Position numbers and translations under genes: made by a program
The notes under the pieces: model-generated
Seen by the model: the letters and a program-made list of their open reading frames with translations, nothing else
Told to the model about the DNA's origin: nothing
Databases searched by the model: none
Source of the DNA: Sinorhizobium sp. A49
Lineage (GTDB): Bacteria; Pseudomonadota; Alphaproteobacteria; Rhizobiales; Rhizobiaceae
Length of the DNA: 64,000 nt
Assembly: GCF_002002725.1 (NCBI RefSeq)
Contig: NZ_MUNW01000049.1
Span: forward strand, 62,001-126,000
Direction: 5' to 3'
Shown here: positions 24,179 through 34,850 of the stretch, in pieces
Numbering within the stretch: the first letter of the stretch is position 1
Layout: the number at the start of each line of letters is the position of its first letter

Positions 24179-26500
24179 ATGCGCATATCGCAAGGCCGCA
24201 AGGGATCCCGTCGTTTGAAGTGGGGCGACGACGGCGGGCGGCCGATCGGACGGCTGATGGCAACGAAGGCAATGGCGATCTGCCTGGCCTCGACGCTGAA
24301 TTGGCCGAGCCCGGCACTTGCGCAGGATGCGGCGTCTCAGGTGAGCGCTGCACGCAGCTTCAACGTGCCGGCCCAGCCGCTTGCCGATGCGCTCAATGTC
24401 TTCGGCCGGCAATCGGGCCTGCAGGTGACGCTTGCCGCTTCAGTCTCCCGCGGCGTCATGTCCAAGGCCGTTGTCGGTTCATACGCACCAGAGGAGGCGC
24501 TTGCACGGCTGCTTTCGGGCACGGGCATCGAGCATCGCATCTCGGGCGGACGGACGGCTGTCATCGGGACAGGGTCGACCGGCGGCGGTGCGGCAGTGGT
24601 GCCGACCGACGGCTCTACGGCGCTTGATCCGATCTCGGTTTTCGGGAACGCAACCGGGGTCGGTGAAATCGTCATCAGCCAGAGGGATCTCGAACTGCGC
24701 AATCCAGCGACGATAGCCGACGTCTTTCGTGGCGAGCCCGCGATCTCGGTGGGAAGCTCGCTGCCGATGTCACAGAAGGTCTATGTTCACGGCATCGAGG
24801 AAACCAACCTCGCCGTTACCATGGATGGCGGTCGCCAGAATAACAAGGTCTTCCATCACAACGGCACGAACTTGATCGATCCGAGCCTGCTGAAGGCAGT
24901 GCGCGTCGATGCCGGCATCGCGCCGGCGGATGCTGGGCCGGGCGCACTCGGCGGCGCCATTGCCTACGAGACGAAAGACGCTCGCGACCTGCTTGACGGC
25001 GACGGATATGGCGGCTTCGTCAGTTCCAACTACAATTTCAACGGCAACGTCTTCCAGACCGGACTTTCGGCCTACGGCATGCAGGAAGGGCTCGAATTCC
25101 TCGGCTATTTCAACTTCGCCAAGGGCGATGAGTTCAAAGCTGGAAACGGCAACATCGTTGAAGGCACCAGTACCGACCTGCTGAGTGGGCTTGGCAAGGT
25201 CGCCTACGAGTTTGAGAGCGGTGACCGTTTCGAGATCAGCCACGAACGTGTCTACGATGACGCTCCACGCCCGTTCCGTGCCAATACCGGCTTCATCAGC
25301 GGCCGCCCGCCGTGGGAACCGCGCGTGCGCGACTATACGCTCGACCGGCAGAACACGGTCTTTTCCTACACCGACAGCACGCCCGAAGGCTGGTGGGATC
25401 CAACGGTGGTGCTGGCCTACAGCTCGACGCGGCTCGAAATCCCGATCTATCCCCGGCCGGTGGCGCCAAGCACGGTATCCGTTCCCTATCCCGGTGCCGG
25501 CGAAACCAGCAGCTTCAACGGCAAGTTCGAGAACAAGTTCAGCTTCGATCTCGGCAGCATCACCGCCGGCGTCGATTTCTATAACGACAAGGCGGAACTC
25601 GAAGATCCGTCCGACGCCTCGACCGAGCGCGCCCGCAATGTCGGCATCTATGCGCAGGCGCGACTGGAGCCCTTGGAACGCACTCGTCTTTCCTTCGGTG
25701 TTCGCGGCGATCAGCAATGGTTCACCGGCACCACAGATGAGAAGTGGGACAACGCCGGTTTCAGCGGCAACGTTTCCGGCGAGTATGACCTGATCGAGGA
25801 CCTTCTGACGGCCAAGGCAGGCTATTCGCGCGTCTGGGCCGGCGTTCCGCTTGCCGAAAACTTCATCATGAATCCGCGGTGGAATTATGGGGGCGGACCG
25901 GACACAAGCAGCGCCGACAATTACGCCTTCGGCCTTGTCGCCAAGCATGAAGGCTTTACTCTGGAGGGCAGCCTTTTTCGCACTGATATCGACAACGCGC
26001 GCACGGCGAAATACGCGGTCGCAAGGGCCATCGAGAACCATGACGTGCGCTCGAAGGGCTTCGAGCTTGGCGCGGGCTATGACTGGGGCGACGGCTACTT
26101 CAAGGTCAAGTACGCCAACATCGATGTTTCGATCGACGGCAAGCCGGCCGACTCCGACACCGGGATCTATCTGGCAACGCCTGCCGGCCAGTTCATCACC
26201 CTGGTGGCAGCGCATAGCTTCATCGATTGGGGCGTCACCGTCGGTGGCGATGTCGAGATCGCGCTCGACAATGATGATGTTGCGCTCGGGACCCCAACGC
26301 TCGAATCCTACAAGGTGTTCAACACCTTTGTCGAGTATCAGCCGCCGAGCCACAGCAATCTGACGCTGCGCGCCGAAATCAAGAACGTCTTTGACGAAAC
26401 CTATTCGGAACGTGCCACCTACGGCCAGGAATTCGGCACCGTCACGCCGCTCTACGAGCCTGGCCGCTCCTTCATCCTGAGCGCCAAGGCGACATTCTGA
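24179..26500 (+). CDS. TonB-dependent transducer receptor (heme/siderophore type)
   Basis: A 773-residue outer-membrane receptor. A long signal region ends at about PALAQDA; an STN signalling domain follows (FNVPAQPLADALNVFGRQSG to about residue 125), then the plug (KVYVHGIEETNLAVTMDGGR, DAGPGALGGAIAYETKDA) and a 22-strand barrel ending in the aromatic-terminated GRSFILSAKATF. The plug resembles hemoglobin/transferrin-type receptors. The STN domain marks it as the signal sender to FecR. AAGGAG precedes the ATG at 24179. Ligand unproven: heme or a ferric chelate. Confidence 0.9.
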   Translation: MRISQGRKGSRRLKWGDDGGRPIGRLMATKAMAICLASTLNWPSPALAQDAASQVSAARSFNVPAQPLADALNVFGRQSGLQVTLAASVSRGVMSKAVVGSYAPEEALARLLSGTGIEHRISGGRTAVIGTGSTGGGAAVVPTDGSTALDPISVFGNATGVGEIVISQRDLELRNPATIADVFRGEPAISVGSSLPMSQKVYVHGIEETNLAVTMDGGRQNNKVFHHNGTNLIDPSLLKAVRVDAGIAPADAGPGALGGAIAYETKDARDLLDGDGYGGFVSSNYNFNGNVFQTGLSAYGMQEGLEFLGYFNFAKGDEFKAGNGNIVEGTSTDLLSGLGKVAYEFESGDRFEISHERVYDDAPRPFRANTGFISGRPPWEPRVRDYTLDRQNTVFSYTDSTPEGWWDPTVVLAYSSTRLEIPIYPRPVAPSTVSVPYPGAGETSSFNGKFENKFSFDLGSITAGVDFYNDKAELEDPSDASTERARNVGIYAQARLEPLERTRLSFGVRGDQQWFTGTTDEKWDNAGFSGNVSGEYDLIEDLLTAKAGYSRVWAGVPLAENFIMNPRWNYGGGPDTSSADNYAFGLVAKHEGFTLEGSLFRTDIDNARTAKYAVARAIENHDVRSKGFELGAGYDWGDGYFKVKYANIDVSIDGKPADSDTGIYLATPAGQFITLVAAHSFIDWGVTVGGDVEIALDNDDVALGTPTLESYKVFNTFVEYQPPSHSNLTLRAEIKNVFDETYSERATYGQEFGTVTPLYEPGRSFILSAKATF

Positions 26501-26510
26501 AATGGCATCA

Positions 26511-26541
26511 GAGGAAGAGGCATCGCCGATGCCTCTTCCTC
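26511..26541 (+). terminator. Terminator-like hairpin after the receptor gene
   Basis: GAGGAAGAGGCATC and GATGCCTCTTCCTC form a perfect 14-bp stem with a 3-base loop just after the receptor stop codon. The run behind it is only moderately T-rich. Confidence 0.6.
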
Positions 26542-26598
26542 CTTGCCGGCAGGTTGCCCCAGCCTTTTTTCTAATGTGTTCGTACTGAAATCTTCAGA

Positions 26599-26883
26599 TT
26601 ACAATTTACTGAAATCAATTCGCATTTCCGCCCAGGCATGCTCGAATCTTGATCTCGCGATCAGCCAGGGGGGCATGGCCCTGGAAGCCGTCAGCCTTGC
26701 CAGCAAACGGCCCTCTGCATTCTCCACCGCGACGATAACGCCGCGGTAGTCATCCTCTTCGGCGATCTCGTCCGCAACCAGGCGGCCATGTTCGACTGCC
26801 TGACTGTCATCGGCAAGCAGCGTGCCGACGCTGTCGCGGCTTGTGGCACCTGCCAGGTGGATGTGGAAAAGATAGCGTTGCAT
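26599..26883 (-). CDS. DUF6894 family small protein
   Basis: A 94-residue protein beginning MQRYLFHIHLAGATSRDSVG, typical of the short rhizobial DUF6894 family, whose members start with a YxFH-like strand and an aspartate-rich turn and continue with an ADEIAEEDDYRGVIVAVENA-like segment. The frame is open 48 codons further upstream, but ATG 26883 begins the conserved domain and has a purine-rich GAGTGAG before it. Function unknown. Confidence 0.72.
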   Translation of the reverse strand: MQRYLFHIHLAGATSRDSVGTLLADDSQAVEHGRLVADEIAEEDDYRGVIVAVENAEGRLLARLTASRAMPPWLIARSRFEHAWAEMRIDFSKL

Positions 26884-27121
26884 GATCTCACTCAAACCAT
26901 ACGGCGATTGACGAAAAACACTCGCGCCGCTTCGGGTATGGTTGTGGTAGCACGCCTCTTCTCCCTTTGCGCGTGACCGGTGCGTGACACGCCTCTGTGG
27001 GCCATCCGAACGCTCGCACAAGGGCAATCACTGCGGTGCTCGCCAGGTCGATGGCGAAGGCGGAATCGCCCCACCACCAGAGTGGCAAGGCGCATCTCGC
27101 AGGACGAAAGCCCGGATTTCC

Positions 27122-27433
27122 TCAGGTTGAAAGCTGGTCGAGAAACACCAGTTGCAGCGGGCGGGCAAGCAAATTGTCGACCGTCGCAGCGAAGGCTCGG
27201 AAATGTGGGGTTTGAAAGTGGGCGTCGAGCGCGGCGCGGCTGGTGAAGGCCTCGCGCATGTAGAACGTGCCCGGCGCGTCCTGCATTTCGAACAGGACGT
27301 AGTCGAGGCAGCCGGGTTCTTTGCGGGTCGGCTCGACCAGGGCAAGCAGCCCGTCACACAAGGCATCTCGCTTTCCGGGTTGGGCTGTCAGGATTGCCAG
27401 AGAAACCAGTTTTTCGGTTGATTGTGTCATCAT
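27122..27433 (-). CDS. Antibiotic biosynthesis monooxygenase (ABM) / quinol monooxygenase-like
   Basis: A 103-residue ferredoxin-fold protein: VSLAILTAQPGKRDALCDGL, EPGCLDYVLFEMQDAPGTFYMREAF and FQTPHFRAFAATVD follow the ABM/YgiN pattern. Such small dimeric enzymes oxidise quinols or polyketide-like aromatics without a cofactor. GAGGAAAA precedes two adjacent ATG codons, of which the first is used. It is on the same strand as, and about 210 bases downstream of, a quinone-oxidoreductase-like gene, consistent with a shared quinone-stress theme. Confidence 0.82.
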   Translation of the reverse strand: MMTQSTEKLVSLAILTAQPGKRDALCDGLLALVEPTRKEPGCLDYVLFEMQDAPGTFYMREAFTSRAALDAHFQTPHFRAFAATVDNLLARPLQLVFLDQLST

Positions 27434-27646
27434 CGTTTTCCTCGGACGACGGAGGGGAGGGAAGGCGCGGCCGGTTGCATCGCATGAGCGCAGCCGGGCG
27501 GCGCATGTGCGGCAGTCGCGACCATCTCGTCTTTGTGTTGTCGATCGATTTTCTTGCATGCACCGGCCGTGGCCGCCCGGACGGGGCGGCTTTACGGCCG
27601 GCGCCATGCTGTTGCGGAGGAGGCATGGGCCATCTCCCGCGCTTGC

Positions 27647-28660
27647 CTAGAAGCCCGAAAGAACGATCTTGCCTTTGGCCTTGCCGGACTCGATCAGCGC
27701 GTGCGCGCGCTTCAGGTTTGCCGCATTGATCGTTCCGAAGTTCTCGGCGATCGTGGACTTGATCTTGCCCGCATCGACCAGCTCCGACACGCTGTTCAAC
27801 AAGGCATTCTGCTTATCGATATCCGCGGTCGCAAACAGCGAGCGGGTGAACATAAGCTCCCAATGCAAAGAGATGCTCTTGCGCTTGAGCGGAAGTGCGT
27901 CCAGCTGCTTGGGGTCGTCGATCAGGCCGAAGCGCCCCTGCGGTGCGATCAGCTCGACAATCTGGGCGAGATGATCGTCGGTATTGGTGGTCGAGAACAC
28001 GAAGCCCGGCTGACCTATTCCAAGGGCTTCGATCTGCCCAGCGAGCGGCTGGCGGTGGTCTACGACATGGTGGGCGCCGAGTGACTTCACCCATTCGACC
28101 GTTTCCGGGCGCGATGCGGTGGCGATGACGGTGAGGTCCGTCAGTGCCCGCGCGACCTGGATGGCGATCGAGCCGACGCCGCCGGCACCGCCGATGATGA
28201 CGATCGCATGGGCAGCACCCGGAACCGGCCGGGTGACGTCAAGGCGATCGAATAGCATTTCCCAGGCGGTGATCGATGTCAGCGGCAGAGCTGCCGCGGC
28301 GGCAAAATCCAGTGACTTGGGTTTCCGGCCGACAATGCGTTCGTCGACCAGATGGAATTCGGCATTGGTGCCAGAGCGGTTGATCGCGCCGGCATAAAAG
28401 ACCTCGTCGCCCGGCTTGAAGAAGGACGCCTCCGGCCCGACGGCGCTGACGACGCCGGCGGCATCCCAGCCGAGCACCTTCCATTGCCCGGCTTCCGGCT
28501 TTGCGCCCCGGCGGATCTTGGTATCGACGGGGTTGACCGAGATCGCCTTGACTTCGACGAGGATGTCCCGGCCCATGGGCTCAGGCCGCGGCAGGTCGAT
28601 ATCGACCAGCGAGGTTTCGGCTTCGATCGCTTGCGGGATTTGGTAGGCTACGGCTCGCAT
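27647..28660 (-). CDS. Zinc-type alcohol dehydrogenase / NADPH:quinone oxidoreductase family
   Basis: A 337-residue medium-chain dehydrogenase/reductase. The N-terminal GroES-like domain (VEVKAISVNPVDTKIRRG, VLGWDAAGVV) and the nucleotide-binding motif IVIIGGAGGVGSIAIQVAR place it with quinone oxidoreductases lacking catalytic zinc. The ATG at 28660 has GGAG 6 bases upstream. A divergent HxlR regulator starts 100 bases away, the common pairing for electrophile- or quinone-responsive reductases. Confidence 0.87.
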   Translation of the reverse strand: MRAVAYQIPQAIEAETSLVDIDLPRPEPMGRDILVEVKAISVNPVDTKIRRGAKPEAGQWKVLGWDAAGVVSAVGPEASFFKPGDEVFYAGAINRSGTNAEFHLVDERIVGRKPKSLDFAAAAALPLTSITAWEMLFDRLDVTRPVPGAAHAIVIIGGAGGVGSIAIQVARALTDLTVIATASRPETVEWVKSLGAHHVVDHRQPLAGQIEALGIGQPGFVFSTTNTDDHLAQIVELIAPQGRFGLIDDPKQLDALPLKRKSISLHWELMFTRSLFATADIDKQNALLNSVSELVDAGKIKSTIAENFGTINAANLKRAHALIESGKAKGKIVLSGF

Positions 28661-28760
28661 TGAATGCTCCATCGGTTGAACACAGCCAAGATGCGTACTA
28701 TGCTGCGATATCGCAAGAACGCACATTTAAAGCCCATAGTGTCGAAAAGGATACCATTGG

Positions 28761-29114
28761 ATGGGACGCACGCGCCACGATCGTTTCGACTGCAGTCCGG
28801 GCTGTGCCGTAGAAGCGACACTCAGCCTGATCGACGGCAAATGGAAGGGTGTCGTTCTCTACCACCTCATGTCCGGCACTCTGCGCTTTAACGAAATCCG
28901 CCGGAAGCTGCCGAACGTGACCCAGCGCATGCTGACGAACCAGTTGCGCGAACTCGAGGCCGATGGCCTGATCACGCGCACGGTGTTTGCCCAGGTCCCG
29001 CCCAGGGTCGACTATGATCTCTCGGAGCGAGGCCGAACGCTGGAGCCGGTCATTCTGGCGCTGAAAGTCTGGGGCGACGCCAACATGCCGTCGGCGGGCA
29101 GTGCCGCGGCCTGA
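28761..29114 (+). CDS. HxlR-family transcriptional regulator
   Basis: A 117-residue winged-helix protein with the HxlR signature CSPGCAVEATLSLIDGKWK, the recognition part LRFNEIRRKLPNVTQRMLTNQLRELEADGLI in pattern, and the wing VDYDLSERG. Cysteines near positions 10 and 14 are placed like the sensor cysteines of YodB/HypR-type redox regulators. Divergent from the quinone-oxidoreductase gene, it is probably its repressor, released by quinones, diamide or aldehydes. Confidence 0.87.
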   Translation: MGRTRHDRFDCSPGCAVEATLSLIDGKWKGVVLYHLMSGTLRFNEIRRKLPNVTQRMLTNQLRELEADGLITRTVFAQVPPRVDYDLSERGRTLEPVILALKVWGDANMPSAGSAAA

Positions 29115-29170
29115 TGGCCGCGACGTTCCGCCTGGCAATCGCAGGCTTCCAGGCGCTCGGCGCAATTACC

Positions 29171-30577
29171 CTATGCTCCGACAAGCACCCATGCCATGCC
29201 GGCCAGCGCCGAGGCGAGCAGCGTCGCGATCACCGAGGCGTTGAAACGGAAGATCGCCAGTGCCGCCGCAAGCGTCAGGAAGAGTGATGGCAGCACCAGC
29301 GAGCTCAAAACGGGCACATCCAGTGTAAGGGATCCGAGGCGCCACGGGACGACCTGCGAAAACAAGGTGTGAAGTCCGAACCAGACCGCAAGATTGAGGA
29401 TCACCCCGACGACGGCGGCGGTGATGGCCGACATGGCGCCGGTCAAGGCGGTGTTGCCTCGCAGCTTCTCGATGAAGGGCGCGCCTAAGAAGATCCAGAG
29501 GAAGCAAGGCACGAAGGTCACCCACGTTGTCAACAGCGCGCCGAGCGTTGCGGCCGTCATCGGGGCAAGCGTGCCGGGATCGCGGTAGGCGCCCATGAAA
29601 CCGACGAACTGGACGACCATGATCAGCGGCCCGGGGGTCGTTTCGGCCATGCCAAGACCGTCGAGCATTTCGCCCGGCCTGAGCCAGCCGTAATACTGCA
29701 CGGCTTCCTGCGCAACATAGGCGAGCACCGCATAGGCACCGCCGAAGGTGACGACCGCCATCTTGCTGAAGAACCATCCGATCTCGGTAAAGACGTTGGC
29801 CGGTCCCGCGAGCGCAAACAGCAGCGCCAGCGGTAGGAGCCACAAGGCGAGAAAAGCGGACGAGATCTTGAGGGACCAGGCGAGGTTGGGGCGGGCATGG
29901 ATCGGTATCTGCTCGCCAAGCGCCGAATCCTCGTCCTTGAGGACCGGTCCGGTTGCCTTGCCGTGGCCGCCGCCGATGCGAAAAAGTGGCGAGCCCGCGC
30001 GTCCGCCGATGTAGCCGACGACGCCGGCTGTCAGGATGATCAGCGGGAAGGGAATGCGGAAGAAGAAGATTGCGACAAAGGCCAAAGCTGCGATGCCGAT
30101 CATCAGCCTGTTCTTCAGCGCCCGGCCGCCAATGCGGAAAACCGCCTGGATGACGACGGCAAGCACTGCCGCCTTCAACCCGAAGAACAGCCCTTCGATC
30201 AGGCCGACGTTGCCGAATGCCGCATAGACGTAGCTGAGGCCGAGGATGGCAAGGAAGCCCGGAAGCACGAACAGGATGCCGGCGACAAGGCCGCCGGCGG
30301 TGCGATGCAGGAGCCAGCCGATATAGATTGCCAGCTGCTGTGCCTCGGGACCGGGCAACAACATGCAGTAATTGAGCGCATGCAGGAAGCGGTGCTCGCC
30401 AATCCAGCGCTTCTCATCGACGAGGATGCGATGCATCACCGCGATCTGCCCTGCCGGGCCACCAAAACTCAGTGCCGCGATCCGAACCCAGACCCAGAAC
30501 GCTTCCGAGAATGAAATGCCGTGGCCATGGGGCACCGACGCCCTGTCGGCGTCGGCGGTGTGAACGACATCGGTCAT
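29171..30577 (-). CDS. chrA: Chromate transporter ChrA
   Basis: A 468-residue, two-domain CHR-family chromate efflux protein. Each half carries the CHR signature: FWVWVRIAALSFGGPAGQIA in the first and IGWFFSKMAVVTFGGAYAVL in the second, with the LLPGPEAQQLAIYIG and ETTPGPLIMVVQFVG segments. About ten to twelve membrane spans are visible. It exports chromate using the proton gradient. The start codon is one base after the ChrB stop (TGAAATG), so the two are translationally coupled. Confidence 0.92.
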   Translation of the reverse strand: MTDVVHTADADRASVPHGHGISFSEAFWVWVRIAALSFGGPAGQIAVMHRILVDEKRWIGEHRFLHALNYCMLLPGPEAQQLAIYIGWLLHRTAGGLVAGILFVLPGFLAILGLSYVYAAFGNVGLIEGLFFGLKAAVLAVVIQAVFRIGGRALKNRLMIGIAALAFVAIFFFRIPFPLIILTAGVVGYIGGRAGSPLFRIGGGHGKATGPVLKDEDSALGEQIPIHARPNLAWSLKISSAFLALWLLPLALLFALAGPANVFTEIGWFFSKMAVVTFGGAYAVLAYVAQEAVQYYGWLRPGEMLDGLGMAETTPGPLIMVVQFVGFMGAYRDPGTLAPMTAATLGALLTTWVTFVPCFLWIFLGAPFIEKLRGNTALTGAMSAITAAVVGVILNLAVWFGLHTLFSQVVPWRLGSLTLDVPVLSSLVLPSLFLTLAAALAIFRFNASVIATLLASALAGMAWVLVGA

Positions 30578-30578
30578 T

Positions 30579-31400
30579 TCAAGCCCCCTTTTTCGGCGAG
30601 GGCCAGTTGTGGGTTTCGCCGGTGGCATCGCGGCACCAGCGGTAAAAGGCGTCATAGAGCAGCAAGCCCGCCTGCAATTGCTCATGATCGTCGGCATACA
30701 TGCGCGAGAGGCCGAGCGAAACCGCAAGCAGCCCGGCTGCCTCGGGGGCAAGGTCGAGGCGCGAGGTGTCCGCGCCCCGCACGATCGTTGCGAGCCGCAG
30801 CATCGGTTCCGTTTCCAGCCCAAACGCCTCCACCATCACGTCGAAGGTGCAGCGGTCGCCGCGATGGCTCCAGCGGATCGCGGCGTCGATGTCAAACGGC
30901 GTGGCGTTAAATCGGTCTGCAACAGCTTCGACTTCCGCAGGTGCCACGAACAGGAATACGGCGTTCGGATCGACGAAGCGCCGAATAAGCCACGGGCAGG
31001 CGATGCGGTCGATTTTCGGGCGTGCGCGCGTGACCCAGAGCGTGTGACCACTTGCCTGGCGTTTCGGCATGGCGGAGATGGGCACCGCCGGATAGGCCGC
31101 CTCGGACCAGGCCTCAAAGCCGCCTTCCAGGACATCGGCTGGAATCCCCATATGCCGCAGCCAGGCGGCGACCCCATGGCTCAGCTTCTTGCCGCGTTGG
31201 CAGATGATGACGGCGGACCGATCCACGAAGTCGTTGCACCAGTCCTCTACGAACCGGTAGTCGCGCCGGAGCGATCCGGGGATCAGGCGCGGATCAGCAT
31301 CGAAATCCTCGTCGATCCTGACATCGATCAGCGCAGGGCATTTGGGCGTGCCGATAAGGCGGGCAAGTTTATCAGGGGAAATTTCGAGAAGTGACGGCAT
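30579..31400 (-). CDS. chrB: Rhodanese-ChrB fusion, chromate resistance protein
   Basis: A 273-residue protein in two parts. Residues 1-105 are a rhodanese domain (PALIDVRIDEDFDADP, then the Cys loop VIICQRGKKLS, with the downstream VLEGGFEAW). Residues 125-273 match the C-terminal ChrB domain (PKIDRIACPWLIRRFVDPNA, FDIDAAIRWSHRGDRCTFD). It lacks the long N-terminal segment of classical ChrB regulators. Classical ChrB senses chromate; this fused form could reduce or sense chromate or thiols. GGAGG stands 7 bases before the ATG at 31400. Confidence 0.86.
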   Translation of the reverse strand: MPSLLEISPDKLARLIGTPKCPALIDVRIDEDFDADPRLIPGSLRRDYRFVEDWCNDFVDRSAVIICQRGKKLSHGVAAWLRHMGIPADVLEGGFEAWSEAAYPAVPISAMPKRQASGHTLWVTRARPKIDRIACPWLIRRFVDPNAVFLFVAPAEVEAVADRFNATPFDIDAAIRWSHRGDRCTFDVMVEAFGLETEPMLRLATIVRGADTSRLDLAPEAAGLLAVSLGLSRMYADDHEQLQAGLLLYDAFYRWCRDATGETHNWPSPKKGA

Positions 31401-31611
31401 GACGCGTCCTCCGTCTGAGCGGTTGAATGGACGCGATACTTCGGCTGTCGCCTCGTGGGGTGATCGCGACCCCATGTCGGATTATTGCCGCCGTTTCGCA
31501 CAGGCTGTCAAGTCGCGGCCCCTGTGCCTGTCCGAGCGATGGCCGCCGTGTTGCCTGTGGCCACACGGCATAATGCCCTTTCGTAAAAGGGATGTGACGA
31601 CGTTGTTCGAG

Positions 31612-34600
31612 CTAAGGGTTGCCTTGCTCGGCAGCGGCGCGCCGGGTGTCTTCGCCACCCTCTGCGGAAGCGGACGTGTCTCCGGCATCAGTCATTGGAG
31701 CTGAAGCCTGGACTCCGCCCGTGGTTGAAAGACCGGCAAGCTTGTGACCACGTTCGCGCAACCATTGAAACACGACGTAGAGGGCCGGGATGATGAAGAT
31801 CCCGATCAGCGAGGCCGCGAGCATGCCGCCCGCGACGCCTGTGCCGACGGCGCGCCGGCTGAGCATGCCGGCGCCCTCCGCCGTCACCAGGGGAATGAGC
31901 CCGACGATGAAGGCGAAGCTCGTCATCATCACCGCGCGGAAACGGGCGCGTGCGCCCTCGACCGCCGCCTCGACGATGCCGGCACCTTTCTCGCGATGGA
32001 ACTTGGCAAATTCGACGATCAGGATCGCATTCTTGGAGGCGAGCGCGATGAGCACGACGAGGCCGATCTGGGCGTAGATGTCGAATGACAGGCCGGCGAC
32101 AAGGATCGAAACGAGGGCGCCGGCGACGCCGACCGCCACCGACAGAAGGACCGGGATCGGGATCGTCCAGCTTTCGTAGAGCGCGACCAGGAAGAGATAG
32201 GCAAACAGCACCGCCAGCGCCAGGATCGCCGTCGTTTGTCCCGCCGCTTCAAGTTCCTGCAACGCGGTCCCCGTCCACTCGTAGCTGTAGCCGGGGGGCA
32301 GCGTCGTGGCCGATATCGCCTCCATCGCGGTAAGCGCCTCACCGGAAGACACGCCGGGCGCCGGCTGACCATTCAGCGTGATCGAGCGGTAGTTATTGTA
32401 CCTGACGATCGACTGCGGCCCGATGACATATTCGACGCGTGCGACGGAGGCGACGGGCACCATGCCGCCTGACGCATTGCGCACATGCAGGCGGGCGATG
32501 TCGTCGACGGATGCGCGGTCGGCCTGGGCCGCCTGCATGTTGACCTTCCAGCTGCGCCCAAAGAGGTTGAAGTCGTTGACGTAGAAGGATCCGAGCGTGC
32601 CCTGCAGGGTGGTGAAGAGATCGCTCACCGAGACCCCGAGAGCCTGCAGGCGATCCCGGTCGAGATCGAGATAAAGCTGGGGCGCGCTTGCCGAATAGGT
32701 GGTGAAGGTGGGGCCGAGAAGCGGGCTCTGGTTTGCCGCGATGATCAGGCCGCCGGCCGTTGCCGCCAACTCCGCCGGCGATCGGCCCTGCAGGTCCAGC
32801 AATTGGTATTCGAAGCCCGAACCGGTGCCCAGACCCATGATCGGCGGCAGGTTGAAGGCGAAGATCTGCGCGCCGCGGATCGCCGTGCCTTTGGCCATGG
32901 TCGTTGCGACCGCCGCGTCGACGGAACTCGCCTTACTGGTGCGCTCGGCAAACGGCTTCATCGTGACGATGGCAAAGGCGCTGTTCGATTTGGACAGGCC
33001 GTCGAGGAAGCTGTAGCCGGTGACGGTTATGACGTCGGCGACGCCATCGATGCCGCCGAGAATTTTTTCGACGTCGCGCACGACCGCGTCGGTACGGTTG
33101 TAGGATGCCCCTTCGGGGAGCCTGATCTCGGTGAAATAGGCGCCCTGATCTTCGCTTGGAAGGAAGCCTGTTGGCACGACGCGGAAAAGCCAGCCGCTGG
33201 CGCCGATCGCAACAGCCAGGAGGAGAAGGCCGAGGACTGCTCGACGGGCGATATGCCCGGCGACATGGACATAGCCATCGCGGCCGCTGTCGATCCGCCG
33301 CGAGATCCAGCCGAGGATGCCGCGCTTGGGCCCATGATGCGGCTTCAGGAGAATGGAGCAGAGAGCCGGGCTCAGGGTCAGCGCGTTGATCGCCGAAATC
33401 ACCATCGACACGGATACGGCCACCGCGAATTGCTGAAACAGTTGTCCGCTCAATCCGGGAATAAAGGCGACCGGCACGAAGACCGAAAGAAGCACGAGCG
33501 TAATCGCGACGATCGCGCCGGTGATCTCACCCATGGCGAGGCGCGCCGCCTCGGGCGCCTGCATGCCGGGATTCTCCTCCATCACCCGCTCGATGTTCTC
33601 GACCACGACGATCGCGTCGTCGACGACGATGCCGATCGCCAGCACCATCGCCAGGAGCGAAACGGTGTTCAGCGAGAAACCCATGGCGAGGATGACCGCG
33701 AAGGTGCCGATCAGCGCAACGGGCACGGCGACAAGCGGAATCAATGTCGCCCTGACATTGCCGAGGAACAGGAAGACGACGATGATAACGAGCACGAAGG
33801 CTTCGAGCAGCGTATGTACGACATTCTCCACACTCGCCTCGACGAACTGGGTCGTGTCGTAGGAGATCGAGTAGGTCAGGCCCTCGGGAAACGACTGGGA
33901 AAGCCGTTCCATCGCCTGCTTGACGCCTTCGGCGGCGGCAAGCGCATTGGCTCCCGGCGCCTGATACGTGCCGATCATGGCCACCGGCTTGCCGTTGAAA
34001 CGAGCGCTGGAGTCCGAACTCGCCGCGCCCAGCTCGACTTTGGCGATATCGCGAATACGCACGAACGAGCCGTCCGGCTCGGCCCTCAACACCACGTTCT
34101 CGAACTGGGAGGGATCGGTCAGGCGGCCCTGGGTCGTCAGATTGAGCTGAAACAGCGGATCGTCGGTCATCGGCTGCGCGCCGATCCGGCCGATGGCGGC
34201 CTGGACGTTCTGTGTCTTCAGCGCGTTGATCACATCGGTCGGCGTCAGACCGAGATTGGTCAGCCGGTCGATGTCGAGCACGATGCGCATGGCGTAGTCT
34301 TGTGCACCGAACAGCGAGGCGTCGCCGACACCCGGCACCCGCTTGACCGTGTCGAGCAGGTTGATCGTCGCGTAGTTTGACAGGAACAGCGAATCGAAAT
34401 CGCTTCCCTCCTTGCCGTAGATGGTGATCACCTGCATCAGCGCCGATGATTTCTTGCGCACGCTGACGCCGGTCTGCTTGACCTCTGAAGGCAGCCCGGC
34501 CTCGGCCAGCGACACGCGGTTCTGCACGTTGACGGTGGCGATGTCGGGGTCTGTGCCGACGGCGAACGTCACGGTCAGCGTGTAGGAACCGTCGGCGCCA

Positions 34601-34848
34601 CTCGTTGATTTCATGTAGAGCATATCGTCGACGCCGACGATCTTGCTCTCGATCGGCTGGGCGACGGTGGTCTCGACCACCTCGGCGCCGGCGCCAGGAT
34701 AGCTTGCGGTCACGCTCACCTGGGGCGGCACGATGTCTGGAAACTGTGCGATCGGCAGCCGGGTAAGTGCGATCAGGCCGGCCAGCGTCAGGACGATCGA
34801 GATGACGGCGGCAAAGCGCGGGCGATCGATGAAGATTTCAGAGATCAT
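31612..34848 (-). CDS. RND multidrug efflux permease (HAE1/AcrB type)
   Basis: A 1078-residue inner-membrane pump with the 12-span RND topology: N-terminal [19 protein letters not shown], porter-domain motifs ([23 protein letters not shown] in pattern), and the proton-relay helix [17 protein letters not shown] with the Asp pair in span 4. The large periplasmic loops are complete. It exports hydrophobic drugs, dyes or plant phenolics with the adaptor encoded just upstream. The start lies two bases after the adaptor stop. No outer-membrane channel gene is present here, so it must borrow a TolC-type protein. Confidence 0.92.
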   Translation of the reverse strand: MISEIFIDRPRFAAVISIVLTLAGLIALTRLPIAQFPDIVPPQVSVTASYPGAGAEVVETTVAQPIESKIVGVDDMLYMKSTSGADGSYTLTVTFAVGTDPDIATVNVQNRVSLAEAGLPSEVKQTGVSVRKKSSALMQVITIYGKEGSDFDSLFLSNYATINLLDTVKRVPGVGDASLFGAQDYAMRIVLDIDRLTNLGLTPTDVINALKTQNVQAAIGRIGAQPMTDDPLFQLNLTTQGRLTDPSQFENVVLRAEPDGSFVRIRDIAKVELGAASSDSSARFNGKPVAMIGTYQAPGANALAAAEGVKQAMERLSQSFPEGLTYSISYDTTQFVEASVENVVHTLLEAFVLVIIVVFLFLGNVRATLIPLVAVPVALIGTFAVILAMGFSLNTVSLLAMVLAIGIVVDDAIVVVENIERVMEENPGMQAPEAARLAMGEITGAIVAITLVLLSVFVPVAFIPGLSGQLFQQFAVAVSVSMVISAINALTLSPALCSILLKPHHGPKRGILGWISRRIDSGRDGYVHVAGHIARRAVLGLLLLAVAIGASGWLFRVVPTGFLPSEDQGAYFTEIRLPEGASYNRTDAVVRDVEKILGGIDGVADVITVTGYSFLDGLSKSNSAFAIVTMKPFAERTSKASSVDAAVATTMAKGTAIRGAQIFAFNLPPIMGLGTGSGFEYQLLDLQGRSPAELAATAGGLIIAANQSPLLGPTFTTYSASAPQLYLDLDRDRLQALGVSVSDLFTTLQGTLGSFYVNDFNLFGRSWKVNMQAAQADRASVDDIARLHVRNASGGMVPVASVARVEYVIGPQSIVRYNNYRSITLNGQPAPGVSSGEALTAMEAISATTLPPGYSYEWTGTALQELEAAGQTTAILALAVLFAYLFLVALYESWTIPIPVLLSVAVGVAGALVSILVAGLSFDIYAQIGLVVLIALASKNAILIVEFAKFHREKGAGIVEAAVEGARARFRAVMMTSFAFIVGLIPLVTAEGAGMLSRRAVGTGVAGGMLAASLIGIFIIPALYVVFQWLRERGHKLAGLSTTGGVQASAPMTDAGDTSASAEGGEDTRRAAAEQGNP

Positions 34849-34850
34849 GC

